DNA from: Clostridia bacterium
GTDB taxonomy: Bacteria > Bacillota > Clostridia > Oscillospirales > Acutalibacteraceae
DNA: 64,000 bases
Direction of reading: 5' to 3'
Assembly (NCBI GenBank): GCA_017441385.1
Contig: JAFRXY010000038.1
Span: 1 to 64,000 of the forward strand
Within the stretch, counting starts at the first letter, position 1; each line of letters starts with the position of its first letter. The position numbers and the translations under genes were made by a program. Under the pieces are notes generated by a model that saw nothing but the letters and a program-made list of their open reading frames with translations, did no database searches and was not told the origin of the DNA. Positions 50,017 to 59,371 of this stretch are shown in pieces.

Positions 50017-52986
50017 TTAATCTCTGTATTCTTCCACAACGAAGGCCTCGAGAATGTCGCCTTCCTTGATGTCATTGTAGCGTTCGAGGGTGATACCGCA
50101 CTCGTAGCCCTCGGCGACTTCCTTCTGGTCGTCCTTGAAGCGTTTGAGCGAGGCGATCTTATCCTCCGCCAGCACAATGCCGTCGCGCACCACTCTGATC
50201 TGGGCATTGCGCTGTATCTTGCCGTGGGTGACGTAGCTGCCCGCGACAATGCCGACATTGGTGATCTTGTAGACCATGCGGATTTCCGCCTTGCCCAGTT
50301 CCACCACACGGGTCTTGGGAGCAAGCATGCCCTTCATGGCATCCTGAATTTCCTCAATGCAGTCGTAGATAATGCGGTAGAGTCTCAGATCGACGCCCTG
50401 ACGCTTGGCGTATTCCTCCGCGACCGGATCGGGACGGACATTGAAACCGACGATGATCGCCTGAGAAGCGTCGGCAAGCATGACGTCGGATTCGCTGATG
50501 GCGCCCACCGCGCCGTGAATCACGTTTACTCGCACTTCCTCGTTGGAGAGCTTGACAAGCGACTGTCTGACGGCTTCCACGGAGCCTTGCACATCGGCTT
50601 TGATGATGATCTTAAGTTCCTTCATCTCGCCGTCCTGCATCTGGCTGAAGAGATTGTCGAGGGTGACCTGAGTGCGCTGCTTGAAGATTTCGTCCTTTGC
50701 CTTCTGCTTGCGCTGCTCGACCAGCTCGCGGGCAAGGCGTTCGTCGCTGACCGCGTCGAAGGTGTCGCCGCCGGTGGGAGCCTCGTCGAGTCCGGTGATC
50801 TCCACCGGAATGGAAGGCCCTGCCGACTCGACCTTTTCGCCCTTATCGTTGAGCATGGCTCTGACACGGCCGACGGAAGTACCTGCAACGATGATGTCGC
50901 CGGTGTGCAGCGTGCCGTTCTGGACAAGCACGGTGGCGACAGGGCCTCTGCCCTTGTCGAGCCGCGCCTCGATGACGGTTCCCTTGGCGGAACGGTCGGG
51001 ATTGGCTTTGAGTTCCATCACGTCGGCTACCAGCAAAATTCCTTCCAGCAGGTCGTCAAGACCTTCGTGGGTCTTGGCGGAAACGGGAACGCACATGACG
51101 TCGCCGCCCCATTCTTCCGGAACGAGGTTGTATTCGGTAAGCTGCTGCTTGATCTGGTCGGGATTCGCGCCCACCTTGTCGATCTTGTTGATGGCGACAA
51201 TGATCTGGACGTTGGCTGCTTTGGCGTGATTGATGGCTTCCACCGTCTGCGGCATGATGCCGTCGTCGGCCGCGACCACCAGAATGGCAATATCGGTGAC
51301 CTGCGCACCTCTGGCACGCATGGTGGTGAATGCCTCGTGACCGGGCGTATCGAGGAATGTAATCTCGCGGTCGCCTATATTCACACGGTAAGCGCCGATG
51401 TGCTGGGTAATGCCGCCGGCTTCCGTGGCGGTAACGTGTGTCGTGCGGATCGCGTCGAGAAGGGAGGTCTTGCCGTGGTCAACGTGACCCATGACAACCA
51501 CAACCGGACTTCTGGCAACGAGATTTTCCTCCGTATCCACACTGTCGTCGATAATTCTTTCCTCGATGGTGACAACCACTTCTTTCTCGACCTTGGCGTG
51601 GAATTCCTCGGCAACGAGATAGGCAGTATCAAAATCAATTACGTCGTTGATGGTGACCATCATGCCCATGAGCATTAGCTTTTTGATGACTTCCGAAGCG
51701 GTGACCTTCAGACGGAGGGCAAACTCGCCGACCGTAATTTCATCGGGAACGGTAATGGTAAGAGATTTGCTCTTGCGCTCCTTTTCGATTCGGCGCATGC
51801 GCTCGGCTTCGGTTTCCTTCTTGGCTCCACCCTTCTTCTTGCGGTAGTCCTGTGACTTCTGATGCAGCTTCTGCTTGTTGGAAGCGCTCTCGTTGCGTCT
51901 TCCGAATTCCTTTTCCATCGCCATGTCGTCATAGCGGGTGTTGTATTTATCCGCGTTGAGGTCGGTGGTGCGGGTATCGACAATGCGGGTGGTGGGCGGT
52001 TCGACTCTTCTCGGCTGCTGAGCGGGGTTCTTCTGCTTCTGCGGCTGGCGGAAGGTCGGATCAATGGGCTTGTTGGTCGCCGCTTTCACGGGAACTTTGA
52101 CCGGCTTGACCGGTGCGGGCTGCACCTTTGCGGGAGCGGATTTCGCTCCGGGCTGGGAAAGGGGCTGCTTGGTCTGCTGGGTCTTGTCGCGTCTCTGTCC
52201 ATCCTGATTCGCCGATGGCTTGCGGCTGTCCTTGAAGGAATCCTTGGATTCCTTTTTCTTTTCGTTTCTCTGCTGCGGCTTGATCTGAATCTGACCGATA
52301 ACCGCTGCCCGCTGGCCTGCGGTAGACACCGGGGTCTTGACCTGAACGGCAGGCTTCTCAGGCTTGACTTCCCTGACGGGCTCTTTGACAGGTTCTTTGA
52401 CAGGCTCCTTCACCGGTTCCTTTGCGGGTTCGGACTTGACGGCAGCCTTGACTTCCGGCTTGACTTCAACTTTTTCCTTCTTGGGTTTCTGCTCCTGTCT
52501 GGCTTCCGCTTTCACCGCTTCCGGCTTTTTCTCAGTTTTTTCGGGCTTTTCTGCCTTTGCCTTGACAGGCTTTTTCTCGGCGGCGGGCTTTTCAGCTTTT
52601 TCCTTTTCCTTCTCCCTGACTGCCGGCTTGGCTGTTTTGGCGGGCTTTTCTTCACCTGGTTTCTTTCCCTCCGCCTTTGCTGCCCTTTCCTTGATTTCTT
52701 CCTTTTTGGCTTCCGCCTTGGCGTGCTTGCTCTCCTCAATCTGGGCTTCGGTTACCTCGGATACCTCCATGCGCTTTGCCTGAGAAAGAAACCCGTCAAA
52801 GCTGTCTACGGATTTTTCCTTGGTGATCAGCTCATAGGCCAGATCAAGTTCTTCACCCTCGAGAGAAGTGGTAGTGGTGTATTTTTTATCCGGCACGCCG
52901 TACTTTTTGAGAAGATCCACGAGCACCTTGCCCGTCATACCCATATCTTTTGCCAACTGGCTCACTTTAAACTTAATTTTTTCCAA
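50017..52986 (-). CDS. infB: Translation initiation factor IF-2
   Basis: 989 residues, among the longer IF-2 forms. An IF2_N subdomain is at the start ([25 protein letters not shown]), then about 300 residues of low-complexity Lys/Ala/Glu/Pro-rich linker including four EPVK repeats. A second IF2_N unit and the G domain follow: G1 [11 protein letters not shown]2 [11 protein letters not shown]3 [10 protein letters not shown]4 NKIDKV, G5 [15 protein letters not shown]. The C-terminal domains that bind initiator tRNA complete it. The start is TTG at 52986 with GGGAGG eight bases upstream. Part of the rimP-nusA-rnpM-ylxQ-infB-rbfA operon. Confidence 0.97.
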   Translation of the reverse strand: MEKIKFKVSQLAKDMGMTGKVLVDLLKKYGVPDKKYTTTTSLEGEELDLAYELITKEKSVDSFDGFLSQAKRMEVSEVTEAQIEESKHAKAEAKKEEIKERAAKAEGKKPGEEKPAKTAKPAVREKEKEKAEKPAAEKKPVKAKAEKPEKTEKKPEAVKAEARQEQKPKKEKVEVKPEVKAAVKSEPAKEPVKEPVKEPVKEPVREVKPEKPAVQVKTPVSTAGQRAAVIGQIQIKPQQRNEKKKESKDSFKDSRKPSANQDGQRRDKTQQTKQPLSQPGAKSAPAKVQPAPVKPVKVPVKAATNKPIDPTFRQPQKQKNPAQQPRRVEPPTTRIVDTRTTDLNADKYNTRYDDMAMEKEFGRRNESASNKQKLHQKSQDYRKKKGGAKKETEAERMRRIEKERKSKSLTITVPDEITVGEFALRLKVTASEVIKKLMLMGMMVTINDVIDFDTAYLVAEEFHAKVEKEVVVTIEERIIDDSVDTEENLVARSPVVVVMGHVDHGKTSLLDAIRTTHVTATEAGGITQHIGAYRVNIGDREITFLDTPGHEAFTTMRARGAQVTDIAILVVAADDGIMPQTVEAINHAKAANVQIIVAINKIDKVGANPDQIKQQLTEYNLVPEEWGGDVMCVPVSAKTHEGLDDLLEGILLVADVMELKANPDRSAKGTVIEARLDKGRGPVATVLVQNGTLHTGDIIVAGTSVGRVRAMLNDKGEKVESAGPSIPVEITGLDEAPTGGDTFDAVSDERLARELVEQRKQKAKDEIFKQRTQVTLDNLFSQMQDGEMKELKIIIKADVQGSVEAVRQSLVKLSNEEVRVNVIHGAVGAISESDVMLADASQAIIVGFNVRPDPVAEEYAKRQGVDLRLYRIIYDCIEEIQDAMKGMLAPKTRVVELGKAEIRMVYKITNVGIVAGSYVTHGKIQRNAQIRVVRDGIVLAEDKIASLKRFKDDQKEVAEGYECGITLERYNDIKEGDILEAFVVEEYRD

Positions 52987-52989
52987 ATA

Positions 52990-53304
52990 TTATTCCTCCC
53001 CGTTATCTGTTTCCATCAAAAGTCTAGCCTTTTGAGCGAATCCTTGATCATTGATCGAGATGATTTTGACTGCCTTGCCTATCGCACGCTGCATATCATC
53101 CTGATTGCAACGCAGGGCAAGCACGTCGGTTTTGTTGTTGACTCTGTAATTCAGCTCATTTAAGGTCTTGGGTGAAATATCCGCGGTGGTGAGGATCAGG
53201 CTGCTCTCGCCAGAAACCGCACTCTCCGCCGCAGCGTCAAACCCCAGCGATAGCTTTCCTGCCCTGCGCATAAGACCAAGCAGTGAAAGCAGCTTGTTAT
53301 TCAT
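52990..53304 (-). CDS. L7Ae-family ribosomal-protein-like YlxQ
   Basis: About 104 residues from the ATG at 53304; the open frame extends to a TTG at 53313. L7Ae/L30e fold, with LLSLLGLMRRAGKLSLGFDAA and SLILTTADISPKTLNELNYRVNNKTDVLAL. YlxQ binds K-turn RNA in Bacillus, with unclear cellular role. Overlaps the rnpM end by eight bases. Confidence 0.88.
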   Translation of the reverse strand: MNNKLLSLLGLMRRAGKLSLGFDAAAESAVSGESSLILTTADISPKTLNELNYRVNNKTDVLALRCNQDDMQRAIGKAVKIISINDQGFAQKARLLMETDNGEE

Positions 53305-53572
53305 CTGCGGCAATCCCCCTCATCAATTCATCATATACTTCGTCAGGAATCTGCATGGAAAAGGATTTTTCCAGCCGCCTGCCCTTTCTGGCTTTCTTAA
53401 GGCATTCGACACTGTGACATATATACGCGCCGCGGCCGTTCTTCTTGCCGGTCAGATCGACGCTCAGATGACCGTCAGGGTCACGGACAACGCGTACAAG
53501 CTCTTTCTTCGGCTTTTCTGTGCCGCAGCCTATACAGGTTCTCATAGGGATTTTCTTTGTTTTTTGCTGCAC
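53297..53572 (-). CDS. rnpM: YlxR family protein (RnpM)
   Basis: About 91 residues from the GTG at 53572, ten bases after AAAGGAG; a TTG at 53593 would be closer to the start of the open frame but has no ribosome binding site. The signature RTCIGCGTEKPKKELVRVVR and GKKNGRGAYICHSVECLKKARKGRRLEKSF define YlxR, recently described in Bacillus as an RNase P modulator. It lies between nusA and ylxQ. Confidence 0.88.
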   Translation of the reverse strand: MQQKTKKIPMRTCIGCGTEKPKKELVRVVRDPDGHLSVDLTGKKNGRGAYICHSVECLKKARKGRRLEKSFSMQIPDEVYDELMRGIAADE

Positions 53573-53612
53573 GACTGTAGTACTCCTTTCCAATCAATCT
53601 ATCATTACGGGA

Positions 53613-54809
53613 TTATTCCTCGGTATCTTCCTCTGTCGATTCTTCGTCCCCTGCTTCGGTTTCTTCCGCCTGAAGATCATCCTCCTGCTCTGTCTCGTCG
53701 TCAAAGAGAATTTCATCTTCGTCCTCCTGTTCGGCTGATTCCGCAAGCATTTCCTCCTCGGAACGGATGTCGATTTTCCAGCCGGTCAGGCGGGCGGCAA
53801 GGCGGGCATTCTGCCCCTTGTTGCCGATCGCGAGAGAAAGCTGACTGGCGGGGACGGTCACACGGCAGGATCTGGTGGCTTCATCGATGATCTCCACGCT
53901 GGAAACATCGGCGGGCGAAAGCGCCTTGGCAATGTACTCCGAAAGATCGTCGCTGTATTTGATGATGTCGATTTTCTCGCCGCCCAGCTCATCGACAATC
54001 TTGGTGACTCTGGAACCTCTCGGGCCGATGCAGGCGCCGACCGGATCAACATTCTCGTCATTGCTCCATACGGCTATCTTGGTGCGGCTGCCGGCTTCTC
54101 TGGAAACCGACTTAACGACGACCGTACCGTCGAATATCTCCGGCACTTCCATTTCAAACAGGCGTTTGACCATGCCGGGGTGTGTTCTGGAAACGGTGGT
54201 GCGCAGCGCTCTGTCCCCGACCTTGACATCCACCACGTAAACCTTGATCAGATCGCCGACTCTGAAATGCTCGTTGCCGACCTGCTCATTCTTGGTCAGA
54301 ACCACATCGTGATCTCCGATTTTGATGACGACATCGCCCGTATCGGGAACGATTCTGTCCACCGTGCCGGTCACCAGTTCCTGATGACGGCTCTGGAATT
54401 CCTCCGCAACCTGCCCCTTCTCAACGTCCCGGATGCCCTGGTGAATAATATGCTTGGCGGTCTGGGCCGCGATTCTGCCGAACTGCTTGGGATCCTGCTT
54501 GATGGCGACCACCGAGCCGATTTCCGCAAATGGATCGTACTGGAGGGCGACGTCGAGCAGCACTTCCCTGCCGCTGTCCTTGACTTCCTCCACGACCGTC
54601 TTGCGAATGAAGACCGAGAATATTTTCTTATCCGGCTCAATGCGTATCTGAATGTCGTCATTGCCGTTATTGCTTTTTTTAAGTGCGATTCTGATGGCGT
54701 TGGATATTTTTTCTATCATGTAATCGCTGGGAATATTCATTTCTTTTTCAAGAAGGGCAAGAGCGTCAAAGATGCTCTCTTCCTCTTTTTTTGCTTTGCC
54801 TTTTGCCAT
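53613..54809 (-). CDS. nusA: Transcription termination/antitermination factor NusA
   Basis: 398 residues from the ATG at 54809 (GGAGG upstream). N-terminal RNA polymerase-binding domain (FDALALLEKEMNIPSDYMIEKI), S1 domain (VTGTVDRIVPDTGDVVIKIGDHDVVL), then two KH domains (AGSRTKIAVWSNDENVDPVGACIGPRGSRVTKIVDELGGEKIDII). A highly acidic C-terminal tail (about 355-398) replaces the acidic repeats of some species. Downstream of rimP by 16 bases. Confidence 0.97.
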   Translation of the reverse strand: MAKGKAKKEEESIFDALALLEKEMNIPSDYMIEKISNAIRIALKKSNNGNDDIQIRIEPDKKIFSVFIRKTVVEEVKDSGREVLLDVALQYDPFAEIGSVVAIKQDPKQFGRIAAQTAKHIIHQGIRDVEKGQVAEEFQSRHQELVTGTVDRIVPDTGDVVIKIGDHDVVLTKNEQVGNEHFRVGDLIKVYVVDVKVGDRALRTTVSRTHPGMVKRLFEMEVPEIFDGTVVVKSVSREAGSRTKIAVWSNDENVDPVGACIGPRGSRVTKIVDELGGEKIDIIKYSDDLSEYIAKALSPADVSSVEIIDEATRSCRVTVPASQLSLAIGNKGQNARLAARLTGWKIDIRSEEEMLAESAEQEDEDEILFDDETEQEDDLQAEETEAGDEESTEEDTEE

Positions 54810-54825
54810 TTCATTTACCTCCAAA

Positions 54826-55434
54826 TCAGTTTTCGGGTTGGTCGGAATCGAGATCATCAGCGGAATAATCCCCGCTGTCATTCATATCATACATATCATT
54901 CATATCATTCATATCATTCATATCATTCATATCATTCATATCATTCATATCATACACATCATACAGCCTGACTGAAACAGCGTCCTTTTTATTGATCTCA
55001 AACTCCACTCCGTCCATATCAGCCAGCAGAATGCGGTCACCGTCCAGCCCTACAAGCTCGGCGATAATTTCCTTCTGTCCGTCCTCGGTGGGACGGAAGA
55101 GGTTGACCGACACATCTCTGCCCTTCATCGCCTCAAAATGCTCCGGACGTGTCAGCTCGCGTTCTATGCCGGGAGAGGAAACCTCAAGAAAATAAGCCTG
55201 ACTTATGGGATCGGCTTCATCAAGAGGATCGCTGACGGCACGGCTCATCGCCTCGCAGTCGTTCAGCGTCACTCCGCCCGGTTTGTCAATGAATATGCGC
55301 AGATACCACGACGCGCCCTCCTTGACAAATCTCACGTCCCACAAAATCAGACCTAGTTTTTCCGCAATCGGCTTTGCTATAGAGGTTACGGCAGCCACAG
55401 TATTACCGCCATGTTTTTTTCCAGCCAAACGCAT
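54826..55434 (-). CDS. rimP: Ribosome maturation factor RimP with a repeat tail
   Basis: About 202 residues from the ATG at 55434; a GGGAGG lies just three bases before it, so a TTG at 55428 is also possible. The core matches RimP: LGLILWDVRFVKEGASWYLRIFIDKPGGVTLNDCEAMSRAVSDPLDEADPI, VSSPGIERELTRPEHFEAMKGRDV, VEFEINKKDAVSVRLY. Beyond it lies an extra tail of about 45 residues, with DMND repeats and an acidic end, coded by a 9-bp tandem repeat. Needed for 30S maturation; first gene of the nusA-infB operon. The tail is not part of the family. Confidence 0.92.
   Translation of the reverse strand: MRLAGKKHGGNTVAAVTSIAKPIAEKLGLILWDVRFVKEGASWYLRIFIDKPGGVTLNDCEAMSRAVSDPLDEADPISQAYFLEVSSPGIERELTRPEHFEAMKGRDVSVNLFRPTEDGQKEIIAELVGLDGDRILLADMDGVEFEINKKDAVSVRLYDVYDMNDMNDMNDMNDMNDMNDMYDMNDSGDYSADDLDSDQPEN
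54883..54960 (-). repeat. 9-bp tandem repeat (ATATCATTC)n in rimP
   Basis: About eight copies, most of them identical, code (DMN)n in the RimP tail. A 9-bp unit keeps the frame when copies are gained or lost. The plus-strand unit is ATATCATTC with two TAC variants. Confidence 0.9.
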
Positions 55435-55454
55435 ACGCCTCCCTGAATACAAAC

Positions 55455-55480
55455 AAAAGAGTGGGTCGCCCCACTCTTTT
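55455..55480 (-). promoter_or_regulatory. Terminator-like hairpin in the rimP-nusA leader (candidate attenuator)
   Basis: On the minus strand AAAAGAGTGGG (55480-55470) pairs perfectly with CCCACTCTTTT (55465-55455) around GCGA, a GNRA tetraloop, followed by GTTTG. It lies about 20 bases after the predicted transcription start and 20 bases before the rimP start, so it could stop transcription or hide the ribosome binding site. Confidence 0.65.
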
Positions 55481-55507
55481 ATCCTTTCTACCATAATCTT
55501 GTATACA

Positions 55508-55536
55508 ATAATAGCACATAATATTGTAATTTACAA
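55508..55536 (-). promoter_or_regulatory. Promoter of the rimP-nusA-infB operon
   Basis: Minus strand TTGTAA (55531-55536), 17-base spacer, TATTAT (55508-55513) preceded by TGC (extended -10). Upstream, 55537-55671 has no gene and no other clear site. Confidence 0.7.
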
Positions 55537-55671
55537 GATGTTTAATATTTTTCTCTTTTTTGTTCAAATACAGCCCTGCAAAAAGCGGAATCCGTTGTGC
55601 ATTTATCACAACAAAAAAAGAAAAACAGCGGCTCAGAGTAAAGAATCAGAATATAGAAAAGCAGTAATTCC

Positions 55672-55703
55672 TGTTTACCTCCTACCTGCTACCTCCTACC
55701 TGT
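55672..55703 (-). repeat. AGGTAG-type short repeat over the triple-AAA+ stop codon
   Basis: The minus strand reads AGGTAGGAGGTAGCAGGTAG then GAGGTAAAC; the first TAG is the stop codon of the AAA+ gene. Same type as the repeats near 3675-3712 and 4937-4953. Confidence 0.6.
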
Positions 55704-58700
55704 CGACAATGTCCAGACATTCTTCCTCGGTAAGAAGGTCGGAGGGAATGATCCGCTTGCTATCCTCTTCGGTCAGGTTTTCCGAATGAATGATTCTCCG
55801 CCGGAAGTTGGCGAGTGTCTTTTCGTAGACGGTGCGTGCCGTTCGTCCGTTGGAATAGTATTCCATCCGGGTCATCTTTTCAAAAATCGGAACATAGTAT
55901 TCCCGGATTCCTTCCGCCAGCGCAAATCCCCCTTTGCGGCAGAACAAAGCGAAAATGTCGAACATTTCCTCGGCGGAAAAATCGTTGAAATGCACTTCCT
56001 CAATGCGGGAACGCATGCCGCTGTTGGATTTGTAGAGTCCCTGCATGTCCTTTTCGTACCCCGCAAAGATGAGGCAGCACTTCCGTCGGTGTTCCGGCAC
56101 GTCCATGAAGGCGATGATCTGCTCCAGCGCTTCCTTCTTATAGCCGACCTCCGCTCCGCTTCCTCCCGCGTAGGAAAGGCTGTAGGCTTCGTCGATAAAC
56201 AGCACTCCGTTGACGGATTTTTGCAGAAGTGCGTAGGTCTTCTTGTCGGTTTCTCCGACGTACTGACCGATTAAGTCCTTTGCCGTGCAGGACAGGAAAC
56301 GGTTGCTCTTGACAATGCCCAGTTCATACAGACATTCCGCGAAGAGCTTGGCACTGGTGGACTTGCCTGTGCCGGGATTGCCCACAAAGAAATAATAACC
56401 GGGGTTGATATTGTAGAGAGAGCCTCCGCTTTTTTTGGCGTAGAGAATCTCCTCCTGCTTGCGGACAATCACGTCCTTGAGGTCGGAAAGACCGATCTGT
56501 TCGTTCAGGTCTTTCATGATGTCCTCGAAAGTTCTGGGATTGATCTGATCCTTGATGGTTTCCATCTCGGCGGAAGGAATATCCTCGGCAGTGTAAGTGT
56601 ATTTGTCGGCTCCTTCCAAGGAAGAAGTGCGTCGGAGCAGCAGCTTCTTCATGTCGATGACCAGCTTCTTGACCTCGCCTGCGTTGCCGAAATCCTCCGT
56701 GCGTGTGTTGTACTTGTGCTCCATGATAAGCTCGATGTAACGGTGCGCCTCGTCGGTGATGCTTCTCCCCTGCTGCTCGATGGTTTTGTCAAAGATTTTG
56801 ACAAGCTGGTCGGGCTTATAATCGGGGAATTCCACGATTCTGACACGGCGGGAAAGACCCGCGTTCATCTTGAGAAAATCTTCGACACGGTTGGAGTACA
56901 TGCCGAAGATCATCTTGAAATCGTCGGCATTCTCGGTCATGCGGGTCATCATCGCGCCGACGATCTCGGCGGAATAGGCCGAATCGGTAATCTGATAGGC
57001 TTCGTCGATATACAGGAGGGAATTATGGTCAATGGCGTCTTGGATTTTTTCCACCATCTTGTTTTTGGAATCGCCGACATGACTGCCGATCAGCTCCGAC
57101 GCGTCCACAAATATCGTTTCGGAACCGCCCATCACCCCCATCAGGTGATAGAACTGCCCCATCATCTTGCCGACGGTGGTTTTGCCGGTACCGGGATTTC
57201 CGGCGAAGATGTAGTGATCGGGGTAGGAATCCGGCTTGATACCTCTGCGCTTGCAGTCCTTCGCGTCCAGAATTTCAAGCCGCACGTTTTCAAACAGCTC
57301 CTTGACGAAATCCAGACCGACATACTTGTCAAGCTCGGCGTAGATATCGTCGATGGAGGAAACGCCGTGTCTGTCGAAATATTTGGCGTAGCTTCCGAAA
57401 TCCTCAAGGGTAATGCAACGCTTGTCATCGTCGCGCAGGGAAGCCTGCATTTTTACATCGCGGGCAATTGCCACCACATCGCGGGCGTTGCCGAAATTAG
57501 CGCGGTCACGGCTGTCGTAGAGATTTTTGAAGAAAAGGTCAAGATCAAGTTTATCTTCGTTGCCGTCCTCCGCTTCATCGTCCCCTAAAAAGCTGTACCC
57601 TTCCTTGCGGCAGTTGTTTATAAAGATATCCCGCAGCAGGTCGGGCGGATAGTCCTCGATGGTCAGAATATTGGACTTGCCGAAGCGGCTGCTCAGACCG
57701 GGATTCATTTTGAGCAGTTCGTCCATCGGCTCAGGATAGCCCGCCATCATCATACAGAAGCGGTATTGCTTGGTGTTGGTCATGGCGGCTACCAACTCGT
57801 CGATCGCTTCTTTGGAATAATTGTTGTCCTCGCTCTTGTCGATTAATGAATAGGCGTCATCGAGGAAGAGCACGCTCTCCTGCGCTTCCATGATTTTTTC
57901 GCGGGTTCTTCCGGGCGTGCCGCCGACATAGCGATCCACAAGATCGTCCTTGGTGGCTTCTATGGTCAGGCCTCTTTTGAGAATCCCGTTTTCGTAAAAA
58001 ATCTGTCCGATCAGGCGGGCGACGGTGGTCTTGCCTACGCCGGGATTGCCCCTCAGCACAAAATTCGGAATGGGATAGTCAAAGCCGGTGCTGTCGTCAG
58101 GTATATCAATACGCTCGTTGGCGCAGGAGTTTTTTTTGATTGGCTGCAAAGCGCCGGATTTTTTGAGGGCGCTTAGTTTTCTTTCTTTTTTCTTTTTGTA
58201 ATCCTCCACGATCTCGCTGACCCGTTTGGCGACCGCTTCCCAGCCCCTTGTGTTCAGGAGCTGCTCCATCGGGTCGGAGCTGTCGTTGGCCTTGAAACGG
58301 CTGTAAATGCTCTTTACCGCCTCCTCGGTGAATTCCACAACCTCTCCCGGCTGACGCTTCATGTAACGCACGATATTTTCATACACCGAGCTGAGATAGC
58401 CGGCGCGGTTTTCCTCACGGTCGGCTTCGCGGCTGAGGAACATGATGGATGAAACAATCTGTCGCAATTCGCTCCGTTTATAGCGCAGGCGTTTGCCTCC
58501 GTCCCCCACAATGCGCAGATATTCCAGCATATAACGGAATTCGTCCTGATTGGGAAGTCCTATGCCGAGGGTACAGCTCCGGTTCACGGTCTTGTTGGCA
58601 TTGAAAAAACGGCTGCGGAAGACGTTGCCGCTTGCCAGATGATCCAGAAGCTGCGAAAGCGCATCGGAATTCATCTGGGGAGCCAAGAAAATGCAGATAT

Positions 58701-59361
58701 TCTCGTTGCTGCTGAGTCCGTATTCGTCCCACAGGTGGGAAAGCAGCTCGGAATACTGTTGCAGCGGTGCGCCGCCGTCGGTCACAAAATCCTGAAAAAA
58801 GGTGAAGACAATCGCGGTTTTCACGCTGCCGTCGGACATCATTTTTTTTGCGTCGTCGAGGAATTCCGCCGGGGTGATTTTGGGCTGCTTGTAAATGAGC
58901 TGCGGCTTTTCGCCCTTTTCGTTTTCAGCGGGTAAAAGCGACGGGACATTCTGCGTATTTTGCGTATTTAAATTAGTACCGTGCGCAGCCGGAGATGTCT
59001 GCCCTTCCTGCGGTACTTCACTCTGTGTCTGAGCGGCAGCGGCGGAAGGATTGAGAATCCTGCGCTTCCTGCGTCCGGCGGAAGACTGCGCGGGCTGGGA
59101 TGACGGTGCGGAAGACTCCTGCCGGAGCTGCTTGTTCTTGTTGATGGCAAGCATCGCGCTCTCGTCATCCAGCACGAATTTCCCCACGTTCTTGGCCCCC
59201 GAATAGTAGACGATCCGACGGTAGCCCAGACTGCGGAGGTATTCATTGAGAAACGGACGGAAGTTATTCTTTTGCAAGTCCGGCGAAATGAACATATCGT
59301 CCAGATTGCCGTAGATCAGAAATATCTTGTTAAGCTCGGGACGTTCCAGTACTGAACTCAT
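55696..59361 (-). CDS. Large protein with three CbxX/SpoVK-type AAA+ domains
   Basis: 1221 residues. After an N-terminal part of unclear fold (1-400, with a Ser/Ala/Gln-rich linker near 80-150) come three AAA+ modules: Walker A GNPGVGKTT (438-446), GNPGTGKTT (721-729) and GNPGTGKST (994-1002); Walker B FLDD (499-502), YIDE (784-787) and FIDE (1055-1058). Domain 1 has DD where DE is usual, which may lower hydrolysis. Arg-finger regions GLSSRF, GLSRRV and GMRSRI are present. The modules resemble the RuBisCO activase CbxX/CfqX and the sporulation protein SpoVK, and the C-domain of EccA, but no exact family is recognised. It should be a ring or linear remodelling machine. It is the last gene of an operon with three coiled-coil proteins and a radical SAM protein. 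Confidence 0.85.
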   Translation of the reverse strand: MSSVLERPELNKIFLIYGNLDDMFISPDLQKNNFRPFLNEYLRSLGYRRIVYYSGAKNVGKFVLDDESAMLAINKNKQLRQESSAPSSQPAQSSAGRRKRRILNPSAAAAQTQSEVPQEGQTSPAAHGTNLNTQNTQNVPSLLPAENEKGEKPQLIYKQPKITPAEFLDDAKKMMSDGSVKTAIVFTFFQDFVTDGGAPLQQYSELLSHLWDEYGLSSNENICIFLAPQMNSDALSQLLDHLASGNVFRSRFFNANKTVNRSCTLGIGLPNQDEFRYMLEYLRIVGDGGKRLRYKRSELRQIVSSIMFLSREADREENRAGYLSSVYENIVRYMKRQPGEVVEFTEEAVKSIYSRFKANDSSDPMEQLLNTRGWEAVAKRVSEIVEDYKKKKERKLSALKKSGALQPIKKNSCANERIDIPDDSTGFDYPIPNFVLRGNPGVGKTTVARLIGQIFYENGILKRGLTIEATKDDLVDRYVGGTPGRTREKIMEAQESVLFLDDAYSLIDKSEDNNYSKEAIDELVAAMTNTKQYRFCMMMAGYPEPMDELLKMNPGLSSRFGKSNILTIEDYPPDLLRDIFINNCRKEGYSFLGDDEAEDGNEDKLDLDLFFKNLYDSRDRANFGNARDVVAIARDVKMQASLRDDDKRCITLEDFGSYAKYFDRHGVSSIDDIYAELDKYVGLDFVKELFENVRLEILDAKDCKRRGIKPDSYPDHYIFAGNPGTGKTTVGKMMGQFYHLMGVMGGSETIFVDASELIGSHVGDSKNKMVEKIQDAIDHNSLLYIDEAYQITDSAYSAEIVGAMMTRMTENADDFKMIFGMYSNRVEDFLKMNAGLSRRVRIVEFPDYKPDQLVKIFDKTIEQQGRSITDEAHRYIELIMEHKYNTRTEDFGNAGEVKKLVIDMKKLLLRRTSSLEGADKYTYTAEDIPSAEMETIKDQINPRTFEDIMKDLNEQIGLSDLKDVIVRKQEEILYAKKSGGSLYNINPGYYFFVGNPGTGKSTSAKLFAECLYELGIVKSNRFLSCTAKDLIGQYVGETDKKTYALLQKSVNGVLFIDEAYSLSYAGGSGAEVGYKKEALEQIIAFMDVPEHRRKCCLIFAGYEKDMQGLYKSNSGMRSRIEEVHFNDFSAEEMFDIFALFCRKGGFALAEGIREYYVPIFEKMTRMEYYSNGRTARTVYEKTLANFRRRIIHSENLTEEDSKRIIPSDLLTEEECLDIVDR

Positions 59362-59371
59362 GGTTTTCTCC

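Noticed and set aside
51862-53163. 433-codon plus-strand frame opposite infB
   Set aside because: Arises from the Lys/Ala/Pro-rich linker of IF-2; it is Leu/Phe/Arg-rich nonsense with no start signal.
54883-54960. CRISPR or intergenic microsatellite
   Set aside because: 9-bp units without spacers, in frame in rimP before its stop codon.
55601-55671. Possible terminator hairpin GTTGTG/CACAAC near the triple-AAA+ 3' end
   Set aside because: The stem is only six base pairs and the A/T run is on the wrong side for minus-strand termination.
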